A stretch of DNA of 64,000 nt from Beroe forskalii (lineage: Eukaryota; Ctenophora; Nuda; Beroida; Beroidae): positions 682,001 to 746,000 of the forward strand of contig WFMF01000050.1 in assembly GCA_011033025.1 (NCBI GenBank). The letters are read 5' to 3'. The notes beneath the pieces are model-generated. The model searched no databases, was not told where the DNA came from, and saw only the letters and a program-made list of their open reading frames with translations. This document shows, piece by piece, positions 54,805-64,000 of the stretch (its first letter is position 1; each line of letters begins with the position of its first letter). The position numbers and the translations under genes were made by a program.

Positions 54805-57800
54805 TACAGGTGTATGCCTCACAAAATTCCATGCCTCACAAAAGTCCTATTGAGAAATAAATTTAAGTTCTAATTTATCTTCAACTTTTGACGAGATTTT
54901 GAAGCTTAAACCTTGTTGTAGAGAGAATAATGTATATTTCCTGTATGGTTTGAAGTGCAGAAACACCAAATTATTCTATTTGTGATGTTGCAAATCTGCA
55001 ATTTATGGGTTGTAGATTTTCAAAGGGTCATGTCCTGAAAAAACTGTTGAAGATAAGTCATAAAGATGGGGTATGGTCATGTAGCAATCATAAAAAGGCA
55101 ATGAATAGACATAGTTAGAAAGTTTCAAGATGCACATGGAAGATTTTAAGTTACAAAAACTCTAGTGCCTCACAAAAGTACCACAATATGCCTCACAAAA
55201 TTCCCATTATAGTAATATACGTTTATATGACATTTTTGGTGTCCTAATGCATACCATGATAATTATATGGTCTGAATGAACTAGTTAACTGATTTTGAAT
55301 AAAATAGGAGCATATTTCTGTATAAAAGCGACTGCCTCACAAAAGTCCCATTTTCATAATCTACTGTGTAAAGCACCGATACTGTGTAGAAAAATGTAAT
55401 TATCAAAATAGTATTTGAATATAAAACAGGTAAAAAGTCTAACAAAGCATTTTATCTCAAAAATACAATAAAAATATAGAACTATAGAACAGTACCCTGT
55501 GCTATAAAAAACTTAACATACATGAATTTTAACTTCTGAGTTTCTTGATGATGTCACTACGTGCCAAATTTTTGACATTATCAAAGAATTCCTCAACTTT
55601 AAGCAAATTTGGGAACCTCCAAGCCATCTTTCTGGGAACAGGAACTGAGTCAAGAGGACCACCTATAACATCTTCAATAGGGAATGAATAGTAATCTGAT
55701 TGTCCTTCTGGGTATGCATAAAGAACATTATCATTACCAACTTTAGGTTTGAGACAATCAAGTTCAATGTTTGTAACATTACCTTCTTCATCCTCTAAGA
55801 ATCGTTTCATGACCCTTCCTACACACAAGAGCTGCTTTCCACCTTGATGGAAGATCGCTGCCAGCCACTTACTTCTGAGTTCTTCCTCAGAGACAGGAGG
55901 AGAAAGGCTCTTCCAGGTTTCAAGAAGCTGAGCCTCAAAATCTTTCACTGTTTCCTCCTCACTTGAAGAACCATCATTTTCTGAAGTTGAAAAGTCTAAG
56001 TCCTCTTCCTCACCATCTTCTGAATCAGTATAGATGGCATCATACACCTTCACTTTCTTTTGCTTGCCAGTAACTTTCACACCTTCAGGCCTGATAGAGC
56101 TTGCTTTGCTTTTAGAACCTTGTTTGATCTTACTTGTAATCACAATCATTGAAGGTTTACCCAATGCAGTAAGCTTGCAGTTAGCTTTGTTGCACTGTGA
56201 TTTCAAGATGTTTAGGCACACAGTACATTGCTTTAGACCAATAGCTTTGCATTCCAGAGAGTCTTCATCACACTGACAACCATCTTTACATTTTAAAAAG
56301 GCACTCTTCATTTCATCTTTCTTTGCTTTCTTGACATCGAGTACACGTTTCTTTTCTTTCTCCTCAGCTTCAAGTTCTTCACGCTTAGACAATATATCTT
56401 TTGCACTGAGACTCCCACAAACTTGAGTTATACGGAAGTTCTTGGTTTTCTTAACTTTATACTTCTCAACCTTAGTGAATTCAGATATCTCCTCTGGAGT
56501 GATAGGAGTTTTGATTGCATCCTTCATTGCACTCTCTAGGGTCTCATACTTCTTTTTCCAGTACTCTCTAGTATCTTTTCTTGCATTGAGTGGAGATTCG
56601 ATTATCCATGGTTCTTTGGATGCTGGGGTAGAATCAATATCATCCTCCTTTTCAGTGACAAGATCAGCTGAGGCGAATTTGTCCTGTTGCATAAATTCTA
56701 TGTCAAGATTATCCTCTGCCACACCACATTTCTTGAAGCTTTTAATCACTGTCTCCTTTGGGGCCCATGTTGGCCAAATCTTAGAGAGCATGACCATAAA
56801 TGTCTCTCTGTTAACATGATCATCCTGAAACAGTGACTTGGTGCACTCCCTATAGGCTGTATGTAACTTTGCATTGATTTGGTCCAAGGGTTGAAGAAGA
56901 CCAGTAGTATCTGGTGGGGATAAGAACTGGTTGATTTGCTTCTCTTGGCAAAATCTAAGAACATCCAGATCAAATCTTGAGCTATGGCCATCTGACAAAA
57001 CAACCACAGGTCTTTGTACATTGTTGTCTGTCAAATATTTGTCAAACGTTTCATAGAACTTAAGGCAGCTTTTGCCTGTTTGGAAACCATTTTCTGTAGA
57101 AGATATCAACAAGTTATCAATTGCATCTACTGCTTCTTTTGGAGCCATGTTTGATTTTATACCAGAACTTGAAAATAGGACATGGCACATAGGTACATCA
57201 CCCTTCAAAGAAATCATAGGGCTGATGGTCACACACTCTCGGTTTTCTGCAATCAAACCAGTACAACGCTCGCCCTTGGCAGCATAGAAAATGTTTGATG
57301 CAGTGCCATCAACACCATAGTTGAGGAATTGAGGTGTCTCATCATGATTGAACACACGGGAGCCGTCAATCTTCCCAGACCAACATCCTGATTCAATCTG
57401 TTTAGCATCAGTGAAAATTCCACAGTCTATGAGTTCTTTAGCCATCTCATCAATGTGCTTTTTTGCCATAGCCTTCGTGCATGCTTGCACTCTCTTCAGA
57501 GAAGTTGCTCCACGCCTTTTTTTCTTGATATCTTTCCTGTATTTGACATCAAAACGTTCCCAAAATGAGCGGGACACACTTCCCCTCTTCAGTGTGCTTC
57601 GTGCTGCAGTGGACAATCTCTTGAACTTACGTCCACCAACTGCTTTCTTATTAACTGCTTCCCTAACTTTCAACATTGTAAGGATATATTTATTGGCATC
57701 CTTGCGATTGAAAGGCTGATATGCCCTTGCCTTGTTGATCATGTGCTTAACCAATAGACTCTCTTCTTCTACAGTAAGGACAGAGCAATATTCCTTGGAG

Positions 57801-58929
57801 TGTGAAGGCATTGGTGATTTACCATCAAGGATTTTGTTGATTGTTTTGAAAGATTTAATGAGTGGAAATTGTCCTGTGTTCAGTGCTTTAAAACCACGAC
57901 ACTTATTGACTTTGCAATACTCAACAGCATCATTGATTTGCTGCTTCTTATCAGCGACTTCATCCTGGTAAACCGATCTCCTAGTGAGGCTTGATGTACA
58001 TTTCGAACGTGTTGGCCTTCCCATTGAATGTTAATCATGTACAGTAGGAATAGAATTAGAACCTAAAACGTAGGCACTTGTTAGTCAATTAATATTACAT
58101 ATTCATGAATATATGGGCACACAATACATAGTAAAATTATTCTGGGCATGAATACATCGTCAAAGTTGAAACAATACACTACTGTCGACACACTATGCAA
58201 CTATGGTACTGCATTTGGAAAGAAACAATTTCATGCCACAATAAACGGAAACAAGACAATGATTGAACTAGGAAGTTAAAATACAGCAGCAAAATCACTT
58301 AGCCATTGCATCACATCATCAGAGTGTAACAGTCACATAGAAAACGGATTGAATAGCCTATTTTTCACTTTTGACAGAATGCCTCACAAAAGTACCATAC
58401 ACGGAAATTTGACTCTGTCGCAATCTATTAGCCCAGTGCCTTTGATGATTCCATGTAATGATAATAAACATATTAGGAATATATCTATCAATGCAATTCA
58501 TTGATTGAATTGTTTTATCTTAGAAATCCAGAACATTATTTTTCACAATGGGACTTTTGTGAGGCATGAAATTTGTAAAGTGAGTCTGAAAAACCATAAA
58601 ATTCGCTAATAAAAGTTGAAAATGCGTTCAGAACCATGGGCATTCAATATTGTACATACCAGTTTAGTTTCAATGACCTACGATTTTCATAGCAGATGAA
58701 ATTCGATAATTTCTAATTGGGACTTTTGTGAGGCACATAGTGAAATAAGGCACTTTTTGAGGTAAAATTTGGAACAAAAAATATCGTGTTTATCTCTTCT
58801 GAGGCCCCGGGAAGAAATATTTGCATCTTTTTCTACAGTTCTAGATGAAAACCAATCACCAGAGAGTTAAAATATATGATTTATGACGTGATAAAATTTA
58901 TTGGGTCTTTTGTGAGGCAAACACCTGTA
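54805..58929 (-). mobile_element. pogo-type DNA transposon, apparently autonomous, with TA duplication
   Basis: The element is 54807-58927, flanked by TA at 54805-54806 and 58928-58929. Ends read CAGGTGTATGCCTCACAAAA on the left and, inverted, CAGGTGTTTGCCTCACAAAA on the right. The subterminal motif TGCCTCACAAAAGTCCCATT (with variants) recurs near 54832, 55166, 55189, 55333, 58380, 58549, 58715 and 58905, probably transposase-binding sites. It encodes one intact 831-aa DDE protein. It splits the LINE RT within PQGSV-LGP: removing it with one TA restores that conserved run. Confidence 0.93.
55529..58024 (-). CDS. pogo-like DDE transposase, 831 aa, with C-terminal extra domain
   Basis: Single intact ORF. 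The N-terminal 60 residues are basic with a helix-turn-helix-like region (VYQDEVADKKQQINDAVEYC). The DDE_1-type core has FNHDETPQF (Asp about 228), VVVLSDGHSSRFD (Asp about 345) and SPPDTTGLLQPLD (Asp about 381), giving a DD35D-like spacing. After the core come a Lys/Glu-rich helix (about 500-600), a Cys cluster (CKDGCQCDEDSLEC, QCTVCLN, CNKANC, about 600-645), an acidic stretch (SEDGEEEDLDFSTSENDGSS) and a C-terminal domain (about 715-815, WLAAIFHQGGKQLLCVGRVM). Its role is to cut and join the element ends at TA. The start is the first Met after the right subterminal region. The Cys cluster and terminal domain go beyond a minimal pogo transposase. Confidence 0.93.
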   Translation of the reverse strand: MGRPTRSKCTSSLTRRSVYQDEVADKKQQINDAVEYCKVNKCRGFKALNTGQFPLIKSFKTINKILDGKSPMPSHSKEYCSVLTVEEESLLVKHMINKARAYQPFNRKDANKYILTMLKVREAVNKKAVGGRKFKRLSTAARSTLKRGSVSRSFWERFDVKYRKDIKKKRRGATSLKRVQACTKAMAKKHIDEMAKELIDCGIFTDAKQIESGCWSGKIDGSRVFNHDETPQFLNYGVDGTASNIFYAAKGERCTGLIAENRECVTISPMISLKGDVPMCHVLFSSSGIKSNMAPKEAVDAIDNLLISSTENGFQTGKSCLKFYETFDKYLTDNNVQRPVVVLSDGHSSRFDLDVLRFCQEKQINQFLSPPDTTGLLQPLDQINAKLHTAYRECTKSLFQDDHVNRETFMVMLSKIWPTWAPKETVIKSFKKCGVAEDNLDIEFMQQDKFASADLVTEKEDDIDSTPASKEPWIIESPLNARKDTREYWKKKYETLESAMKDAIKTPITPEEISEFTKVEKYKVKKTKNFRITQVCGSLSAKDILSKREELEAEEKEKKRVLDVKKAKKDEMKSAFLKCKDGCQCDEDSLECKAIGLKQCTVCLNILKSQCNKANCKLTALGKPSMIVITSKIKQGSKSKASSIRPEGVKVTGKQKKVKVYDAIYTDSEDGEEEDLDFSTSENDGSSSEEETVKDFEAQLLETWKSLSPPVSEEELRSKWLAAIFHQGGKQLLCVGRVMKRFLEDEEGNVTNIELDCLKPKVGNDNVLYAYPEGQSDYYSFPIEDVIGGPLDSVPVPRKMAWRFPNLLKVEEFFDNVKNLARSDIIKKLRS

Positions 58930-60060
58930 CTGACCCTTGTGGAACTCCAAACTTGATAATGATGGTCTCAGAAGTGACTGAGCCAAGCTTTACCCTTTGT
59001 GCACGACCTTTGAGGAAGCTAGTGAACCACGACAAGACAGTGCCTCTGAGACCAATTTCATTCTTAAGGATTTTGAGGAGCAAATCATGATCAACTGTGT
59101 CGAAAGCTGCACTTAGATCCAATAACATAACCACTGTGGCTGATTGCTCATCTGAAGCTACCAATAGATCATTTACAATTTTGAAGAGAATTGTTTCAGT
59201 GCTGTGGTTCTTCTTGTATGCAAATTGGTCTGGGCAGAGAAGGTTGTTTTGTTCCATGTGAGTATTCAGTCTCCTGAGTACAACTCTTTCTACCAATTTA
59301 CCAATGAAGGTAAGGTTAGAAACTGGCCTGTAACTATTTACATTGTTTGCATCAAGTTTCCGACTTTTAAGAAGAGGATCTATGTCAGCCAGTTTAACTC
59401 CATCCATTGAGGAATTGTTCACCATGTCAACCATGATTTGGAGTAACATATCGATGTTGTCTTCAAGTAATTCTTGAGGCAGTATGTCAGTGGGAGAGCA
59501 CTTGAATCCACTCTCCTTGATGATATCCTTGATCTCATCTAAGGATGCAGGCACAAAGTCAAATAGTTCAGGAGATAGAGGACTGAATTCCAGAGGTGAA
59601 TTTTCAAACCTGAATTTTTCACGAATCTTGTCGATCTTATTGATGTAGAAGTGGTTAAATTCAGTAGCAAGCCTTTCAATATCATCATTTTCAGGAAGAG
59701 TTTGGCATTTCTGTTTATCAAGAACTTTATTCACAACACTGTACAGTGTGCGAGTTTTTGCTTCAGATTTCTTGATCACACTTCCCAAATATGCTTTTTT
59801 CTTGCTTTTTGCAAGTTCAGATGCCTTAAAACAAAGCTCCTTGTAAAATAAAAAAGCATCATCTGATAAATGTTTGGTTCGCTCAGCCTGGCGGCGTCTA
59901 AGCTTCCTGAACTCTCGGTATTCTTTATCGAACCATGGAGCCTTATCAACCACTGATCAAGGGATTTCAAGAGTTTTGTGGAACCTAAATGTGTCGAGTG
60001 CCCTGGGGGCGACAACCTCCAGAAACCAAACGTTCAATATAAGGCTGATAAAATAGATGA
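58930..60060 (-). pseudogene. LINE ORF2, RT N-terminal part (upstream of the insertion)
   Basis: Reads VDKAPWFDKEYREFRKLRRR, then the thumb-to-RT linker, GFKCSPTDILPQELL, LDANNVNSYRPVSNLTFIGK, QFAYKKNHSTETILFKI, MLLDLSAAFDTVDHDLLLK (motif A) and FGVPQGSV at the transposon border. Wording is typical of L2/CR1/Crack-type LINEs. A stop lies just upstream of VDKAPWF and the EN domain is missing, so it is inactive apart from the transposon. Confidence 0.88.
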
Positions 60061-60135
60061 CTCAATAGTATTTTAATATTTACTTATTTAGCCTTTTTAA
60101 GTTTTTAACAGTATTTTCATCTATTTTCACCGTGC

Positions 60136-60746
60136 TTACATGTCTTGTCGAAGCAAAAATAACCTGGAATCGATACTTGACCTTAATTCTGCACTAGATG
60201 AGTTGGTTGAAAGAGATTCAAATGGTGACTGGTCTTTTACAAATGGTGTCAGGGTGCCTTCCTTAATAAACATTGCAATACTTCCTGAAGTAGTTTTGCC
60301 AATTGCCCGGGGGCTTCTTTGTTCCTTCTGGCATATTCTGCAATTCTTCCAAGGGTTTTGCTTCTCTTCTATTCTGCACCCACCTACAAATCTTTTCTGG
60401 AGACAACTCAGAAACTTCCAAGCCACTTTCCTGTCAAGTTCATGTTGCCTATCTCCATCATAGGCATCCCTCACACTGCATCTAAGGGGACTCATGAATT
60501 CGTCTATTGATTCCCGAGTTTCTTGGAGGGACTGTTCAATTAGTTAATATTCATTTCAATTGCTTGGGTGTTTATAAATTTGTCCTGCAGCTTTCCTAAC
60601 AGAAGCTCGTCATCATAATTCCATTGCTCATCTTCTGAAATTGCAAATTGAACGTAATCAAAAGCACCCCCTTCAGGCAAAGTGTTATCTTTCCTGCTCA
60701 GTATCTGGGATCGTCCCCTGCAGTGATCTTTAAGTCGAAATATCAA
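60136..60746 (-). mobile_element. gag-like fossil fragment (LTR-retrotransposon kin), tentative
   Basis: On minus, a region with QWNYDDELLLGKLQDKF, LQETRESIDEFMSPLRC and KFLSCLQKRFV resembles the C-terminal part of retrotransposon Gag capsids (the ESxxEFxxxLR...FxxxL layout). It lies between LINE ORF1 and ORF2, where an endonuclease is expected. The copy is short and broken. The match is by pattern only. Confidence 0.35.
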
Positions 60747-60997
60747 TAAGAATACATACAGGTCCCTTCACAGGACACAGCACTCCAATAAAGATATCAA
60801 AAGTGGCTGAAAACTGGTCTCTAATCAATGTTTAGAAAGTTAGAATCTTAATGATCGTGAGGACAACAAGTCCTGTTTACTCACACAGAGAAACTAAAAT
60901 GCACTCCAAAAACTCAACAAACCACATCTAGAATCAATACATCGACGTGGACGGGTTCCCTTTAGACTTTTAGATATCACGTGGTATAAGCGTCACT

Positions 60998-62440
60998 TTA
61001 TGTGCTTTTGGGAACACTACGAATTTTCCCGTGTCTGATGAAGTGTCTCTTGTCTGTCTCGACCTCTGATAATCGTTTCATCTCCTTGAAAAGTTCCCTC
61101 CGTTGTTCCCTCTCTTCTGCTGATCTGTCCGGTTGATGAAAACTTTCTTGTAGGTACCTGTCAAGAAAGTTCAGCTTCCTCGACTTGGTCAGGATCTGTT
61201 CTGCTACTGTGGAAGAAACTGTTGTGACCTTCACAGGTCTCGCTACTCCTCCAGGTTTCTTCTGTCCGACCCGGCAAGCTTCGACTCGCGGCTTCTCTCC
61301 AAGTGACTGAAATATTTCACTGACCTTGGTAGCAACATCCTCATCACTGGTTTCTTCTAAGCCAAAGATCATCACGTTCTTAGCACGGTCCTCCCCTTGA
61401 ACCACATCTTGAACCACTATCTTCAGTGTACTCTGGCAAACTGGGGTCTTCTTTAGACCGCCCTGAACCACAGCGCTGTAGGATTTGAACTCCTCCTTTA
61501 CTGTGCTCGCAACTGGCGCCTGAACAGTATTCTTGACGCTATCAAACTGTTGATTTTTCAATGCTAACAGTTCCTCTTGAAGCTTGATGATTGTCTTCTG
61601 AGCCTCCATCAACTCCACTGCAATGTTGCAAGTAGTAAACTTGAAGTCTGACGTGTGCATCAACAGATCATTCATGCAGCTCAATCCATTCTTCAGTATC
61701 CCAACAAAGTCGTCTTTCTTCTACTGCTTGATCTTGTGAGGACTGAGCTGTCTGGTGCAAGATACCCCTATGTCTTCACATGCCTCTTCAAGGAACTGTA
61801 CACAGCTTTCTTGAGCAGATTTGAAGTCCCCGCATTCAAGTGATATTTCACCGCTTTTACTCATACCACAAGGTAGCAGTGCAACACAAGCTGCTTTGTT
61901 AATGTGTTGATAAGCGCAGAGATAAGAGAGCACAAAATTGACTGTTTGATATTGATCACAAAACCGTCTCATTGCAACTGCTGAGGAATTCCCATCATCT
62001 CTGAAAAAGCATTCCATATTCTCTTCTTATTCCAATCTATATTTACTCCAATCTCCAGGAATTGGATGAGTCGGCTCTTCTTTAGCTTTCTCTGTGTGCT
62101 GCATCGCAGTACACTTTCTTAATAAAAGATTCGAAAAGCCATCAATCAATCCATTGAGTCCTTCATCCTCAGGTTGAAAGCTCGAAGAACTTCTCCTCCT
62201 TACTGTTTTCCAGGAGTTTCCCTTTCAAATCCTCCAAAACATGTTATATCTGACCACAATCGGGCACTACTTCATTCTTGTGGTATGCTTCTCTCATCTT
62301 TGTCCTATGCTTGTCTCTTCAGCTGAGCATTTTCCTTCTTCAGTTCCGCCATCTCAGCACCAAATTTCTCATCCTAGGCGATGAGTAATTACTGTAGGCT
62401 GGCCTGTATTTCGGCAAGACTATCTTTATCTGCCATCCAG
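60998..62440 (-). pseudogene. LINE ORF1
   Basis: Minus 61684-60998 is open: TIIKLQEELLALKNQ (coiled coil), VQGEDRAKNVMIFGLEETSD and PGGVARPVKVTTVSSTVAEQ (RRM-like RNA-binding part), then FLDRYLQESFHQPDRSAEER, typical of CR1/L2 ORF1. Upstream, 62017-61721 gives MECFFRDDGNSSAVAMRRFC and 62435-62300 gives MADKDSLAEIQASLQ and ELKKENAQLKRQA, with stops between. The 5' end lies only about 270 bp from the ATG of the divergent Ig receptor copy. Confidence 0.8.
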
Positions 62441-63952
62441 TAGGTTCGTCAGTGTTCTGTCACCACTGAAAAGTCTTCCCACCTCTTAAGACATAGCTAA
62501 AGAAGACTCATGCTAAGTGTAGGCATAACAATTTGAAAAGCTATTTTGATATAAACAATATCTTATCAATGGATTGTGAATTACAAAAATGCTATCTAAA
62601 TATCATTGGTAAGGAAAATCAATTGCAAAATACTAAAATATGACTACAAACTTACGAATGTTTTTCAAATTCATGTCTCTATTTCTCTGTTTCTCAGAAT
62701 TATGATGGAATTGTTCCTTATTTGTGGAGTAATCTCTGGAACATCAGCTTTTTATGAAGACTATCTTACTCACTCTGCCCTTGAAAATGTTCCTGCTGTT
62801 ATTGGTCAAGATATTCAGTTGAGGTGCACAAAAATAATCGAAAAACAATATGATGATGTAATGTATACACCACAATCATGTTCCCCACTTTGGCAGGAAT
62901 CTTGCTATCATGCTTGGTCAAAAGATGGGATGGTCATTGTGGAGGGTCAAAGGTTTGAAATCCATTCCACCTTGACATATGATTACTGTGATAACTTTGA
63001 GGAAACCTCACAAGTGGTTATGAGTATAATTCCTGGTCATTCAGGTGATATTGGTGGCTATGTTTCGAGAGATATGACATGTTATGCCTCAATTTTGAAG
63101 ATTAAGAATGTTAAACTGTCTGATTTTGGAGTTTATACTTGTAACTTGTCTGTTCATGTACCAGATCCTTACTGGGAATCATATTATGCAAATGAGTCCA
63201 AGTCCATAGTTTTATATGATGCTGATGAAACAAAGGGATACATTTACTGCTCCTTCTATTCACTATTTAGAGGCAAGCTATGTCAAAAGGCCTCAAGGGC
63301 CAACTATTACTACAATGTACTACAATTGGAGATTCTCTTACATGGATTTTCTATGAATTTCATTGTGTTGGGACAAACGCATGTACACCAAAGGTTATCG
63401 AAATTGATAACAGAAAAAATTTGCTACCTGACTGGAATTGTTTTGAATTCCATTATGGTAGTCACTCCCCATTCACTGGAGTATTTGAATCTTTTATTTA
63501 CTTTCAAAATATATGCCCCACGGATTACTTGGAAATCAATTGTGCAGTGAGAGACCCCGGTGTCTTAACTAGTAACTACAGCAACAGAATTATTGTAAAG
63601 GAAGATGATTATTGGTACCATCATTATCCCAACTATGTTTGGGGTAGCATTAGCAATAGGATCATCTACATTCATCCTAACTGTTTTCACTCTAATAATA
63701 GTAGCTAGTATAATAGCATGTGTCAGAGCTAAGTTATGTTGCTCTCGCCGTGAGCAACAGTTTATTACAATCCAACAGTCTCCTGAGAGTGGTCATGTCC
63801 AGCATTGAAGACTAGCCATATTGGATTAATTTAGTAGATATTTCCTTCTTTTTGGGCTCTGAAAGAAGTAAGTAGGTACTAAAAACTATAGTTGTGTGGA
63901 AGACTTTGGCACATGCTCAATTACCTTATACCCACTGTTCTTTCTTATTTTT
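61530..63952. repeat. inverted duplication, right arm
   Basis: Partner of 46877-51262 in reverse orientation. It lacks both insertions seen in the left arm. The arm ends at TTCTTTCTTATTTTT near 63952, after which the sequences differ. Confidence 0.9.
62702..63808 (+). pseudogene. Ig-like membrane receptor, second copy, frameshifted
   Basis: Nearly identical to the copy at 47021-48127: same signal peptide, Ig-like domains and 5' UTR intron (62609-62697). Differences include one extra G after GATGAAACAAA (about 63236), one extra base at GTCAAAAGGCC (about 63285) and a 2-bp loss at CCCAACTATGTTTGG (about 63636). The frame is left after the first Ig domain and regained only in the transmembrane region. 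Substitutions (GAGACCCCGGTG against GAGAGTTGATGGTG) are also present. It is either a young pseudogene or, because two differences are in homopolymers, partly sequencing error. Confidence 0.8.
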
Positions 63953-64000
63953 AATATTAAAGGACGAGTAAAGCGAAATTTAAGGTATATTAAAAAATTC

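Larger units (their letters stand above)
54051..62440 (-). mobile_element. L2/CR1-type LINE, ORF1 plus ORF2, interrupted by a pogo-type transposon
   Basis: Runs on minus from ORF1 (62435-60998) through ORF2 RT (60050-58930), then after the inserted 4.1-kb transposon resumes at 54804 and reaches the C-terminal region ending near 54060. An endonuclease domain is not seen between ORF1 and RT; that space (60060-60990) holds other sequence. Net LINE length is about 4.2 kb. The left arm of the inverted duplication carries another copy of ORF1. Confidence 0.8.

Overview
The window looks like repeat-saturated nuclear DNA of an invertebrate metazoan. Evidence is GT-AG spliced host exons (a PHAF1/UPF0183 orthologue, a coiled-coil gene, an Ig-domain receptor) and a dense mix of Penelope-like elements (PLEs), CR1/L2/I-type LINEs, a pogo-type DNA transposon, tRNA-headed SINEs and tandem satellites. 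The intact 707-aa PLE protein is of a type I associate with cnidarians, so a cnidarian is my best guess, but nothing here proves it.

Layout, left to right. 1-1080: N-terminal part of a PLE (minus). 1511-4496: four phase-compatible coiled-coil exons (plus), with a reversed SINE and a 21-bp minisatellite in the introns. 4500-10250: dispersed repeats, a 22-bp satellite and three LINE remnants. 10250-16610: a 44-bp, a 34-bp and a second, unrelated 44-bp satellite, separated by degenerate repeats and a MITE-like element. 16605-23460: a retroelement 3' tail split by a foldback-like block (17041-20283) joined to a PLE with an intact ORF (20418-22541) between two direct pseudo-LTRs that carry a hammerhead-like core. 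24282-36490: three exons of PHAF1 (minus). Its 11.6-kb intron 1 holds a PLE with GIY-YIG upstream of RT (Naiad/Chlamys-like order), a truncated tandem partner and large palindromic repeat blocks. 36660-37405: a 22-bp minisatellite split by a SINE. 37495-44698: one 47-bp satellite split by a 4.2-kb TIR element that carries a LINE. 46877-63952: an inverted duplication. Each arm has an Ig-like receptor gene head-to-head with a LINE ORF1. The left arm carries two later insertions. Between the arms lie a homopolymer-skewed stretch of doubtful quality and a LINE interrupted at a TA by a 4.1-kb pogo-type transposon.

Host genes are few: PHAF1 (partial), the coiled-coil gene (partial) and the Ig receptor pair. 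Most of the rest is mobile or tandem DNA, with several nested insertions whose order can be read directly: LINE in TIR element in satellite; pogo in LINE; TA-flanked element in one arm with its empty site in the other; PLE in retro-tail in satellite; tandem PLE in a dispersed repeat.
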